From positions 1,426,001 to 1,490,000 of the forward strand of contig NZ_CP053015.1 in the NCBI RefSeq assembly GCF_012979535.1: DNA of 64,000 nucleotides, read 5' to 3'. The translations under genes and the position numbers were made by a program. Under the pieces are notes generated by a model that saw only the letters and a list, made by a program, of their open reading frames with translations, was not told the DNA's origin and did not search any database. Shown piece after piece: positions 1 through 15,683 of the stretch. This DNA comes from Sphingomonas lacunae (GTDB lineage: Bacteria > Pseudomonadota > Alphaproteobacteria > Sphingomonadales > Sphingomonadaceae). Numbering within the stretch: position 1 is the first letter of the stretch; each line of letters starts with the position of its first letter.

Positions 1-206
1 GCTGAGCCATCAAAGCGGAGCAAGTCGCCGGGCTGGCACTCCAGCGCCAGGCAGATGGCATTGAGGGTAGAAAAGCGGATTGCCTTGGCCTTGCCGGTCT
101 TGAGGATCGACAGGTTGGCCAGGGTGATGTCCACCTTTTCGCTCAGTTCGGTCAATGTCATGCGGCGTTGCCACAGCAGGTCGTCCAGATTGACGCGGAT
201 TGCCAT
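1..206 (-). CDS. XRE-family (YozG-like) helix-turn-helix regulator, partial at left edge
   Basis: The 68 visible residues start MAIRVNLDDLLWQRRMTLTE and contain a compact Cro/C1-type HTH: a first helix with LLWQRRMTLTEL, then the turn and recognition helix around DITLANLSILKTGKAKAIRF, then LNAICLALECQPGDLL, which is the typical ending of the short YozG class. The C-terminus lies beyond the window, although this class usually has only about 70-75 residues, so little is missing. The start codon overlaps the stop of the upstream DUF2975 gene as TGATG, which suggests translational coupling. In known DUF2975/XRE pairs the regulator commonly controls its own operon; that role here is inferred. Confidence 0.85.
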   Translation of the reverse strand, partial: MAIRVNLDDLLWQRRMTLTELSEKVDITLANLSILKTGKAKAIRFSTLNAICLALECQPGDLLRFDGS

Positions 207-721
207 CACACGGTTCCTTCCAGCTCATCGCGCATCGCCGCGCCTTCACGGAATACCTGAGCGAGGATGAAGAGCATCAGCGCGGCCAGCCAGCCGGTGA
301 GGCTGAAGGTCCATTCGAAGGGACTGGCACCATCACCTGCGCTGAAATCGGCCCACATTGCCACCGCGCCATAGGCCAGATCGAGCAGGTTGATACCGAT
401 CAGCGCCCAAGCGATGGTTCGCAACCTATCGGCGTTGACCAGACTGAGGGCGTTGCCGCCCGGGACCGAGTCGATCATCGCGATCAGTCGCGTGAACAGA
501 ATATGGACCAGCAGGATGATGGGCGCCGTAATGATGACCACCCAACGCAGCGCAACCAGGAGAGTCTCGGCAGACAGGGCGGGATCAGAGCGGCTCAGTG
601 AGTCTGCCATTTGGCTCGGGAAGACAAAGGCAAGAGCGCCCAAAGCGAGGAGGATAGCAATGCCCGCTATCCAGTTCAGCATATTCATGATCCGCAGGAT
701 CCAGCGGCTGGTCGTCAACAT
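206..721 (-). CDS. DUF2975 membrane protein
   Basis: A 171-residue integral membrane protein with about four hydrophobic segments (near residues 10-35, 60-85, 105-130 and 140-165), matching the size and layout of DUF2975 proteins. The ATG at 721 was chosen because AAGGAGA lies seven bases upstream; a longer reading to 835 has no ribosome site and passes through AT-rich promoter-like DNA. It is the first gene of a two-gene unit with the overlapping XRE regulator. Biochemical function is unknown for the family. Repeats at 741-778 immediately upstream look like operator sites. Confidence 0.82.
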   Translation of the reverse strand: MLTTSRWILRIMNMLNWIAGIAILLALGALAFVFPSQMADSLSRSDPALSAETLLVALRWVVIITAPIILLVHILFTRLIAMIDSVPGGNALSLVNADRLRTIAWALIGINLLDLAYGAVAMWADFSAGDGASPFEWTFSLTGWLAALMLFILAQVFREGAAMRDELEGTV

Positions 722-740
722 GGTCCATCTCCTTTTCTGA

Positions 741-778
741 TATGCAATATATGACATATTGAAAAACAATATGCAATA
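741..778. promoter_or_regulatory. Putative operator repeats upstream of the DUF2975-XRE unit
   Basis: TATGCAATA occurs at 741-749 and again at 770-778, 29 bp apart. Between and overlapping them, CAATAT and ATATTG form a perfect inverted repeat with a 5-bp spacer (745-761), and CAATAT recurs at 767-772. The stretch is much more AT-rich than its surroundings and lies just before the ribosome site of the DUF2975 gene, a natural place for autoregulation by the XRE protein. The repeats are seen directly; the binding role is inferred. Confidence 0.5.
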
Positions 779-930
779 CAATGAAAAACGATGTTTGCGT
801 AGGCCTTGCGATGCAAGCAACCAATTGAACGTCAATACGAAAATCCGCGATCGGGGTTCTTCCCTTTGATTGCGGTCAATGCGCGCTGGCTGGGAACCGG
901 CTCAAAAGCAGGTCGCAGAGGAGAGGTGGA

Positions 931-1281
931 ATGAAGGCGATTCTCGGGGTTATGGCGGCTGGACTTGCGCTGTTTGCAGCGGCCGAAGGTGCATCTGCCC
1001 AGTCGGCCGACAGCTGTGTCAGCAATTGTCTGGCACGCATGCGGCAATGCGGCGCGACGGAAGAGTGTGCGGCAGAAGCACGCAGCTGCTCGCAACGCTG
1101 CACTGGCGATACGGCAGCTCGCACCTTCTATTGCCGGGCGGAGGGGCATAATGCCTATAATGATGGCATGTGCCTTGGCGACGCCGGAGACACTCTGGAA
1201 GAGCAGCGCCGCGCATGTGTCCGCCGGTTCACCAGCCAGACAGGAGGGTCGCCATCGAGCGTGACCTGCACACCACAATGA
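931..1281 (+). CDS. Secreted cysteine-rich protein with twin CX3C motif
   Basis: A 116-residue protein with a clear signal peptide (MKAILGVMAAGLALFAAAEG, cleavage probably after ASA|Q near residue 24). The mature part has ten cysteines. Two pairs are spaced CX3C (CVSNC and CSQRC) within one predicted helical stretch, and CX6C/CX5C spacings lie between them, suggesting a disulfide-braced helical hairpin. The start is supported by GAGGAGAGG just upstream. It overlaps the next secreted protein by ATGA, so the two are probably made together. I do not recognise the family. An even number of cysteines and export fit an oxidised periplasmic protein; function unknown. Confidence 0.78.
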   Translation: MKAILGVMAAGLALFAAAEGASAQSADSCVSNCLARMRQCGATEECAAEARSCSQRCTGDTAARTFYCRAEGHNAYNDGMCLGDAGDTLEEQRRACVRRFTSQTGGSPSSVTCTPQ

Positions 1282-1835
1282 GCGCGCGCAGGCTTTTTGC
1301 CTTGGTGGGCTGCAGCCTTGCCTCCACAGCCTGCGCCCACGCGCAGGTACCGGAACCGGTGCAAGGCGAGCGAACTGTCTATGAGTTGCGGGTCACCGGC
1401 TATGGCTCACGCAGTCAGGGCGTCCGTGGCGTCCTGTTTGACGCCGCCGGGCAGGAAATCGCTGAAGATGGGGCTGGCCAGTCTGTCGATACGCCGGTCG
1501 GCCGTTTCCGCTATGTAGAATGCCGTCATCTGTGGTCGGTTTGCGGTTACTTCCGCGAGGCGGCAACTGTACCAGCCTATCCCGGACCGCCTGTCGACCC
1601 GCAAAAACATGAGGTCGTGGTCTGGCGGCTGACGGTGACGGGAATGCCCGCGCCGAACCGCTGGCAAGCCTATCTGTTCGATGATCGCATGGTTGCCGTC
1701 GGGGCACCGGAGGGCGGCATCGTTCTTGAGACACCGCTCGGCCTGTTCCGGACTCAATCAGTGTCCTTTGGCGCGGTCGGTGGCGCCGGGCCGTTGCCCG
1801 AAGAGTGGGTCAACGGGGCTCCCGCGCAACCTTGA
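1278..1835 (+). CDS. Secreted hypothetical protein
   Basis: The start at 1278 overlaps the preceding stop (ATGA). It gives 185 residues beginning with a signal peptide, MSARRLFALVGCSLASTACA, with a likely cleavage after AHA|Q. An internal cysteine near residue 19 gives only a weak lipobox, so a soluble periplasmic protein is favoured. The mature domain seems to hold two similar beta-rich halves: 'ERTVYELRVTGYGSRSQGVR' with 'DTPVGRFRYV', and 'HEVVVWRLTVTG' with 'ETPLGLFRTQ'. This suggests an internal duplication. I do not recognise the family. Co-translation with the cysteine-rich neighbour suggests a shared periplasmic job. Confidence 0.75.
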   Translation: MSARRLFALVGCSLASTACAHAQVPEPVQGERTVYELRVTGYGSRSQGVRGVLFDAAGQEIAEDGAGQSVDTPVGRFRYVECRHLWSVCGYFREAATVPAYPGPPVDPQKHEVVVWRLTVTGMPAPNRWQAYLFDDRMVAVGAPEGGIVLETPLGLFRTQSVSFGAVGGAGPLPEEWVNGAPAQP

Positions 1836-1885
1836 CTGTCGATTGCGCCGGTGAGCAATCGGATATGGGTCAAGCCGCTCCATGT

Positions 1886-1914
1886 TTGACATGAAGGGCG
1901 GTTTTCCCTAACAG
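1886..1914 (+). promoter_or_regulatory. Putative sigma-70-type promoter of rpoBC
   Basis: A consensus TTGACA (1886-1891) is followed after exactly 17 bp by TAACAG (1909-1914). It lies about 190 bp before the rpoB start, giving a leader of roughly 185 nt. No ribosomal protein genes (rplJ, rplL) lie directly upstream, so rpoBC needs a promoter here. Inferred from sequence only. Confidence 0.55.
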
Positions 1915-2105
1915 CTAGCCCGTCCAGCCTGATCGGGACAGGGGTGCCGTCGCGCAGCATCCTCTCGCATGGATCAGGAAACACAGGACTTTCGCGACCG
2001 TTGATGAGCCGGGCTGATCCGAAAGGGTGAGCTGTGCGGCCCGTTTGCGCGTCGCGTTTTTGCGTTGGCGAACGACGATTTTTCAACGGGAAGGCACTCC
2101 TCCTC

Positions 2106-6263
<4,158 letters not shown>

Positions 6264-6274
6264 GTGACAGTTAC

Positions 6275-6302
6275 GCGGGTGCCGGACTCATCCGGTGCCC
6301 GC
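6275..6302 (+). other. Strong hairpin between rpoB and rpoC
   Basis: Arms GCGGGTGCCGGA (6275-6286) and TCCGGTGCCCGC (6291-6302) pair over 12 positions, two of them G-U wobbles, around a CTCA loop. There is no T-run after it, so it is not a standard terminator. It may be an RNA-processing or mRNA-stability element that adjusts the RpoB/RpoC balance; this is inference. Confidence 0.5.
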
Positions 6303-6348
6303 CACTGCCGCCGCTGACAGAATTTTCCCTCGACTGTGAGGACAAGAC

Positions 6349-10641
<4,293 letters not shown>

Positions 10642-10670
10642 GCTCCTCCCGTTCTCCAAGGCCAAAAGAA

Positions 10671-10705
10671 AAAGCCCCGCCGGTTCAACCGGTGGGGCTT
10701 TTTTG
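10671..10705 (+). terminator. Intrinsic terminator after rpoC
   Basis: AAGCCCC plus CCGGTT pairs with AACCGG plus GGGGCTT, with one unpaired base on each side and a C loop, and the stem runs straight into TTTTTT. It lies 30 bp after the rpoC stop and closes the rpoBC unit. Confidence 0.9.
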
Positions 10706-10767
10706 TGGTTGGGCCGGCTGGTTGCACCGGCACCGTGGCGCGCCCTCCCCGCCGGGCGGGGAGCGCA

Positions 10768-10944
10768 TCAATCCGCTATCAGGGCGAGGGCGAAGTAGAG
10801 CAGGATCGGGAAGCCGAAACCGAGCAATACCGAGCCAATGAAGGACAGGCGCACCAGCAACGGATCAACGTCAAAGCGGGCGGCCAGACCTGAGCAGACG
10901 CCCAGAAACTTGCGGCTTGCGCGGTCGAGTTGAAAACTGTTCAT
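10768..10944 (-). CDS. Minimal PspC-domain membrane protein
   Basis: A 58-residue protein, MNSFQLDRASRKFLGVCSGL followed by AARFDVDPLLVRLSFI and a single hydrophobic segment. This is essentially a stand-alone PspC domain: the pattern 'K.LGVCSGLA..F.VDP.LVRL' is diagnostic. GAGGAG lies six bases upstream of the ATG. PspC proteins sit in the inner membrane and, in enterobacteria, sense envelope stress with PspB and PspA; here only the core domain is present and no PspA or PspB is nearby. It is encoded 40 bp downstream of a second tiny membrane peptide on the same strand. Confidence 0.85.
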   Translation of the reverse strand: MNSFQLDRASRKFLGVCSGLAARFDVDPLLVRLSFIGSVLLGFGFPILLYFALALIAD

Positions 10945-10984
10945 CGATTGCTCCTCTTCGGAAAGGGGGAAAGGTCGCGTCGGT

Positions 10985-11116
10985 TCAGGCAGCGGCGGCG
11001 GACAGGGCGGCTACCGAAGGCACTGCCGTGACGGCGAACAAAATGGTCGTCGAAAACAGGGCGATGGCAACGGCAGCGGCATAGCTGGTGGCGGCGGCGG
11101 TATCGATTTTGAACAT
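10985..11116 (-). CDS. Small hydrophobic peptide, 43 residues
   Basis: MFKIDTAAATSYAAAVAIAL followed by FSTTILFAVTAVPSVA is a single-pass, alanine-rich membrane peptide. AGGAG lies seven bases before this ATG; a second ATG directly before it (11119) would add one residue. It precedes the PspC gene on the same strand with 40 bp between, so the two are probably co-transcribed. No family recognised. The good ribosome site and hydrophobic design support it as real, but its size limits certainty. Confidence 0.6.
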   Translation of the reverse strand: MFKIDTAAATSYAAAVAIALFSTTILFAVTAVPSVAALSAAAA

Positions 11117-11345
11117 CATGGGTCTCCTCTGAAACATGGAACCGGCGGGTGCCGGACATGCCGCATCCTTTGCAGGGACCGTGCCAATTCGAGAATCCGG
11201 CAAATTGGGGAGCTTTTGACAGCCGCACTTGCGAAATATGCGGCGAAAAAAACCAAGGTGAGGTGAAAAACACTTAATCGATGCATTCTACACATAGAAA
11301 ATGCGCCGTGGCGAGGCTTGCCGCCATAGGCTAGAGCAGGGGCGC

Positions 11346-12455
11346 ATGTTCGTCGCCCGCCTTTCCCTGACCGATTTCCGTAACCATGCGTCCAGCGAAA
11401 TCGGCGCCCGGCCGGGGTTGGTCGTCCTTGCCGGACCCAATGGGGCAGGAAAAACCAACATATTGGAAGCCCTGTCACTGCTTGCGCCCGGCCGGGGGCT
11501 GCGCGGCAGTGCCTTGCCCGAGATGGTACGGGAAGGCGCCACTGACGGTTTCGCTGTCGCCGCTGATTGCCATGGCGAGGATGATGGCCTCGCGCCAATC
11601 CACATTGGCACCGGGACGCGAGGATCAGCGCCGGGTCGCCGACGGGTGCGGGTGAACGGGGCAGACGCCGCTGCGACTTCATTGGGAGAATGGTTGTCCT
11701 TTGTCTGGCTGACTCCGGCGATGGATCGCCTGTTTGTCGAAGGTGCGGGACAGCGGAGGCGCTTCCTCGATCGCATGGCTTTGGCACTGGAACCATCCCA
11801 TGCCAGCCATGCAAGCCGCTATGAAGCTGCGATGCGGGCACGCACCCGCTTACTGGGTGAGGATGGTCCCTGGGATACTGTCTGGCTTTCCGCACTGGAG
11901 GCTCAGATGGCGGAGCATGGCGAGGCCCTGGATGCTGCGCGGCACAGCCTGGTGACAAGTCTTCAGTCCTGCTTGGCTGCATCGCCCGATTCGGCCTTTG
12001 CTCGACCCTCCATTGCGCTGGTTGAGGGTGATTCTTCTCCGGCCCGTCGGTGGAGAGTGGAGGAACTGGCGTCGGCACAGGCTCGTTCGCGTCAGGCGGA
12101 TGCCAGGGCCGGACGGGCATTGGTGGGGCCGCACCGCGTCGATTTGCATGTGGTCCACGCCAGTAAGGGGCAGGTGGCAGCGCGCTGTTCAACCGGGGAG
12201 CAAAAGGCGCTGCTCCTCTCGATTGTGCTGGCCCATGGGGATCTGGTGGCGCGGGCACGCGGCCAGCGACCAATCCTGCTCCTTGACGAACTGGCCGCCC
12301 ATCTCGACCCGCTCAGGCGCACGGCCTTGTTCGAGCGCCTGACAGCGGGCGGCGGCCAGATCTGGATGACAGGTACCGAAATGGCTTTGTTTGACGGTGT
12401 GCCGCCTGACGCGACCCGGCTCGAGGTCGCGCAGGGAGCGATTATCGGGAAATAA
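11346..12455 (+). CDS. recF: DNA replication and repair protein RecF
   Basis: A 369-residue SMC-like ATPase of the RecFOR pathway, which loads RecA at single-stranded gaps. Walker A is GPNGAGKT (residues 30-37), and the late signature and Walker B region appears as [17 protein letters not shown] and [13 protein letters not shown]. The N-terminal '[11 protein letters not shown]' is the usual RecF opening, which fixes the start at 11346 instead of an upstream in-frame codon. It is not next to dnaA-dnaN-gyrB here, as is common in alphaproteobacteria. Confidence 0.95.
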   Translation: MFVARLSLTDFRNHASSEIGARPGLVVLAGPNGAGKTNILEALSLLAPGRGLRGSALPEMVREGATDGFAVAADCHGEDDGLAPIHIGTGTRGSAPGRRRVRVNGADAAATSLGEWLSFVWLTPAMDRLFVEGAGQRRRFLDRMALALEPSHASHASRYEAAMRARTRLLGEDGPWDTVWLSALEAQMAEHGEALDAARHSLVTSLQSCLAASPDSAFARPSIALVEGDSSPARRWRVEELASAQARSRQADARAGRALVGPHRVDLHVVHASKGQVAARCSTGEQKALLLSIVLAHGDLVARARGQRPILLLDELAAHLDPLRRTALFERLTAGGGQIWMTGTEMALFDGVPPDATRLEVAQGAIIGK

Positions 12456-12483
12456 TTGCAAAACATTCGCATTAGCGATTGCA

Positions 12484-12502
12484 AATGAGAACGACTCGCA
12501 TT
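12484..12502 (+). promoter_or_regulatory. Fur-box-like operator before the siderophore receptor
   Basis: The 19-bp element runs from AATGAGA to CGCATT and is an imperfect inverted repeat (outer AATG/CATT arms) resembling the classic 19-bp iron box. A second partial match (CATTCGCATTAGCGATTG) overlaps just upstream at 12467-12484. It lies 26-44 bp before the receptor's start, overlapping the likely promoter. Regulation by Fur (or Irr) under iron sufficiency is inferred. Confidence 0.65.
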
Positions 12503-12527
12503 AACACCCTTCACAGAAGGGAAACCA

Positions 12528-14693
12528 ATGACACTCTCCAAACCGAAGCCGCGCTGCCAGGCACTCGCCGGCCTGGCCATCAGCGCCCTGGCACTTGGCC
12601 ATCCTCTGCCGGCCCTCGCCCAGTTGGCCAATGAGGCACCGCAAGTCACTGATGATGTGGCCTTCACTGGAGAAAATAACGACATTCTCGTCACCGCCAC
12701 GCGCGAAGGCTATGCCGTTGCCAACACGTCGAGCGGCACCAAAACGGACACACCGGTTATCGACATTCCCCAGTCGATCAGCGTGCTCACCGCGCAACAG
12801 ATCGAGGATCAGGCGATCCGAAGCATTGGTGACCTTGTCCGTATGGTTCCCGGCGTTTCACCGGGCCAGGGTGAAGGCAATCGCGACCAAATCACCCTGC
12901 GTGGCAATAATAGCACCGCCGATTTTTTCACCGATGGCCTGCGCGATGATGTCCAGCAGTATCGCAGCTTTTACAATGTCGAACGCGTAGAGGTGCTAAA
13001 GGGCAGCAATGCCATGATCTTTGGCCGTGGCGGTGGCGGCGGTGTCGTCAATCGTATCCTAAAAAGCCCGGATGCATCTGGCCAGTTCGGTCAGTTGAAC
13101 GGTTCGATTGACAGTTTTGGGGCATGGTTCGGCACGCTCGATGTCAACGTGCCCATCGGGGAAGGTGCGGCCTTCCGGATCAATGGTCAGTATGAAGAAC
13201 TCGACAACCATCGCCAGTCTTTCCAAGGCCATCGCTGGGCAGTCAACCCGACCCTGGCCTTCACCCTGGGCAGCAGCCGCATCCTGATCGGCTATGAACA
13301 TGTGGAAGACCAGCGCATTGTCGACCGCGGCGTGCCGTCGCTCAACAACCGGCCGCTGGACGGTTTTGATGAAACCTTGTTCGGCGTGCTGGCCGACAAT
13401 CACACCGGTTTCAACGGGGATGCCATACGCGCGCGGTCGATCCACGAACTGAGCGGGTCGCTGACCCTGTCGACCAGTTTCCTCTATGGTGACTATGACA
13501 AATATTACAGCAACGTTTTCCCCACCTCTGCGGTGCGGACCGTGGGCGGGACGCGGCAACTGGACGTACAGGCCTATCAGGATTTCACCCAGCGGGAGAC
13601 GCTGATCGGTCAGGCCAACCTGACCTGGCGCACCAACATTGGCGGGATGGATCATGTGTTGCTCATCGGCGCCGAGGGAACCCGGCAGGATGGTACCAGC
13701 GAACGGATCAACGGCTATTTTGGCCCGACAGGGACCGGATCGGCGAACCGAACGCAGACCGTTGATCTGGCGGAACGGATGGTTATTCCTGCTCCACGCT
13801 TTGTCGCTGGCCCTGCCGGCAACAGCAATCGTGCGGCCAGTGTCACCCTCGATCAGGTCAGCGTCTATGCGCAGGACCAGATCAGTCTGACCGAGCAGCT
13901 GCAACTTATCGCGGGCTTGCGCTATGATCGCTTCTCGCTCGATGTCGGCAATGTCTTTACCGGCACCCGGTTCAGCCGGACCGATGAACTTTGGTCACCC
14001 CGTGCGGGGCTGTTGTTCAAACCCGACGAGAACAGCTCGCTTTATGCCAGCTGGTCGCGTAGCTATCTGCCGCAGTCAGGTGACCAGTTCAGCTCGCTCG
14101 ACGCGACACTGGTGACGCTCGAGCCGGAAAAGTTCGACAATTACGAAATCGGGGCCAAGTGGAATGTCACGCCGTCTCTCTTCCTGACAGCCGCAGCCTA
14201 TGTTCTCGACCGGTCGAACAGCCGAGCTGCGGGTCCAGTCCCGGGGACGATTGTCCTCACCGGACGGCAACGGACCAAGGGCGTCGAACTTGCCCTGACA
14301 GGTCGAATCCTGCCGCATTGGCAAATTTCCGCTGGATATGGCTATACCGATGCCGAAGTGCTCGACGGTGATACAGCCGGTCGCCGTGTTGCCCAGGTGC
14401 CCCGTCATTCGGCGTCCCTGTGGAATCGCTACGAGGTCAGTCATGAGCTGGCGGTCGGCCTCGGCGTCGTTCACCAGGCGCGTTACTTTGCCAATATCAG
14501 CAACACTGTGATCGTGCCGGCCTTTACCCGTGTCGATGCTGCGCTCTTCCTGCGTCTCTCCGAATCGATCGACGCCCAGCTGAATGTCGAAAATCTGTTG
14601 GGGGCGGACTATTATTCTGCCGCCCACAGTGATCAGAACATCATGCCCGGTGCGCCCACCAACGTGCGTCTCACGGTCAAGTTCGCCTTTTGA
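12528..14693 (+). CDS. TonB-dependent siderophore receptor (catecholate, Fiu/BfrD-like)
   Basis: A 721-residue outer-membrane receptor. It has a signal peptide of about 32 residues ending ALA|Q, and a plug domain with 'IDIPQSISVLTAQQI' and 'FTDGLRDDVQQYRSFYNVER', the hallmark of the Fiu/BfrD siderophore group, followed by 'VEVLKGSNAMIFGRGGGGG'. A 22-strand barrel region ends in the terminal aromatic 'RLTVKFAF'. A TonB-box-like NDILVTA lies at about residues 46-52. AAGGGAAA precedes the ATG, and the Fur-box-like element upstream fits iron-repressed expression. The substrate (a ferric catecholate or its breakdown products) is an inference from family. Confidence 0.92.
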   Translation: MTLSKPKPRCQALAGLAISALALGHPLPALAQLANEAPQVTDDVAFTGENNDILVTATREGYAVANTSSGTKTDTPVIDIPQSISVLTAQQIEDQAIRSIGDLVRMVPGVSPGQGEGNRDQITLRGNNSTADFFTDGLRDDVQQYRSFYNVERVEVLKGSNAMIFGRGGGGGVVNRILKSPDASGQFGQLNGSIDSFGAWFGTLDVNVPIGEGAAFRINGQYEELDNHRQSFQGHRWAVNPTLAFTLGSSRILIGYEHVEDQRIVDRGVPSLNNRPLDGFDETLFGVLADNHTGFNGDAIRARSIHELSGSLTLSTSFLYGDYDKYYSNVFPTSAVRTVGGTRQLDVQAYQDFTQRETLIGQANLTWRTNIGGMDHVLLIGAEGTRQDGTSERINGYFGPTGTGSANRTQTVDLAERMVIPAPRFVAGPAGNSNRAASVTLDQVSVYAQDQISLTEQLQLIAGLRYDRFSLDVGNVFTGTRFSRTDELWSPRAGLLFKPDENSSLYASWSRSYLPQSGDQFSSLDATLVTLEPEKFDNYEIGAKWNVTPSLFLTAAAYVLDRSNSRAAGPVPGTIVLTGRQRTKGVELALTGRILPHWQISAGYGYTDAEVLDGDTAGRRVAQVPRHSASLWNRYEVSHELAVGLGVVHQARYFANISNTVIVPAFTRVDAALFLRLSESIDAQLNVENLLGADYYSAAHSDQNIMPGAPTNVRLTVKFAF

Positions 14694-14710
14694 CGCTTCT
14701 CCCCCCGGAG

Positions 14711-14748
14711 GCTCCCCTGCATCATTCCTCTCCCCGATGCAGGGGAGC
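14711..14748. terminator. Perfect 13-bp hairpin between convergent genes
   Basis: GCTCCCCTGCATC (14711-14723) and GATGCAGGGGAGC (14736-14748) are perfect complements around a 12-nt pyrimidine-rich loop. It sits in the 67-bp gap between the siderophore receptor (+) and arsC (-). It has no T-run on either side, so a bidirectional terminator or RNA end-stabiliser is inferred only. Confidence 0.5.
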
Positions 14749-14760
14749 AACGGCGGCGGC

Positions 14761-15114
14761 TCAGAGGATTTCCTGCACCTTGTCCTGCGGGCGGCACAGG
14801 CGCACGCCCTTGTCTGTTTCTACAAAGGGCCGCTCGACATAGGCGGAATGGCTGGCCATCGCGTCGAGGATGGTCGCGTCATCTGCACCGGTCAGGCCGC
14901 GTTCCTCCGCGTCAGTGCCCCGCACGCGCAGCGCCTGTCGTGGAGTCAGGCCGGCCGACTTGATCAGGCCGGCGATCCTTTCCCTGTCATACGGCTGCTC
15001 AAGGTAACGGATCACGGTCAAGTCCACACCCGGCGCTTCCTGGAGGATAGCCAGAGTTTTGCGGGATGTGCCGCAATTGGGATTGTGCCAGATCGTTGCC
15101 TTCATTCCGCTCAT
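14761..15114 (-). CDS. arsC: Arsenate reductase, glutaredoxin-coupled (ArsC type)
   Basis: A 117-residue thioredoxin-fold ArsC. The catalytic motif NPNCGTSRKTL puts the cysteine at about residue 14. The three arginines that bind arsenate in the enterobacterial enzyme have counterparts in 'QALRVRGTDAEE', 'YVERPFVETDKGVRL' and 'LCRPQDKVQEIL', so it looks catalytically complete, unlike the YffB/Spx relatives. It would reduce As(V) to As(III) with glutathione/glutaredoxin. It overlaps the upstream carbonic anhydrase gene by ATGA and ends the hemB operon. No arsenite exporter or ArsR lies nearby, so detoxification may rely on genes elsewhere. Confidence 0.85.
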   Translation of the reverse strand: MSGMKATIWHNPNCGTSRKTLAILQEAPGVDLTVIRYLEQPYDRERIAGLIKSAGLTPRQALRVRGTDAEERGLTGADDATILDAMASHSAYVERPFVETDKGVRLCRPQDKVQEIL

Positions 15115-15683
15115 CCTCCGTTGATGGCTTCATTGTGCCGTTTGGCATTATGCACATAATGGGCGACCCCCAGCCGCATTTCGGCCAGTGCCATTTCCGG
15201 CAGGTCGCGCATCTTGGCGGCGGGACGCCCGCCCCACAGCTCTCCCGACGGGATCCGCTTGCCCGGAGGCAACAGCGCGCCGGCGGCCAGCATCCCGTCA
15301 CTTTCGATCACGCAGCCATTCATTGTCGTGGTGGAAAGTCCGACGAAGGCGCGGTCCTGCAATATGGTGCCATGCACCATCGCCATATGACCAATCAGCA
15401 CATCGTCGCCTATGATGGTGGGATAGCCGTCGGGCCGGCGCGGGTCGGGTCCGTCGCAATGGATAACGCTGCCATCCTGTACATTGGTGCGGGCGCCGAT
15501 GACAATGCGGCTGACATCCGCCCGCAGAACGCAATTGTACCAAATGCTGGACTCCTCACCGATGGTGACATCGCCGACGATGACACAGCCAGGCGCTATA
15601 AAGGCACTGTCGGCAATTACCGGTCGCTTGTCATCGAGGGCGATCAGCGTGACTCCGTGGCGGCCATGGTCAGATATGATCAC
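15111..15683 (-). CDS. Gamma-class carbonic anhydrase-like hexapeptide protein
   Basis: A 190-residue left-handed beta-helix protein. Repeated hexapeptides run through 'PGCVIVGDVTIGEESSIWYN' and 'IVIGARTNVQDGSVIH'. The zinc-ligand histidines appear in 'SVIHCDG' and 'IGHMAMVHG', as in Cam/YrdA/PaaY proteins. The start is GTG, overlapping the upstream stop as GTGA; no ATG is available. Likely cytoplasmic, with bicarbonate/CO2 interconversion possible but unproven, since YrdA-type members vary in activity. It sits between the spermidine-synthase-like gene and arsC in the hemB run. Confidence 0.85.
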   Translation of the reverse strand: MIISDHGRHGVTLIALDDKRPVIADSAFIAPGCVIVGDVTIGEESSIWYNCVLRADVSRIVIGARTNVQDGSVIHCDGPDPRRPDGYPTIIGDDVLIGHMAMVHGTILQDRAFVGLSTTTMNGCVIESDGMLAAGALLPPGKRIPSGELWGGRPAAKMRDLPEMALAEMRLGVAHYVHNAKRHNEAINGG

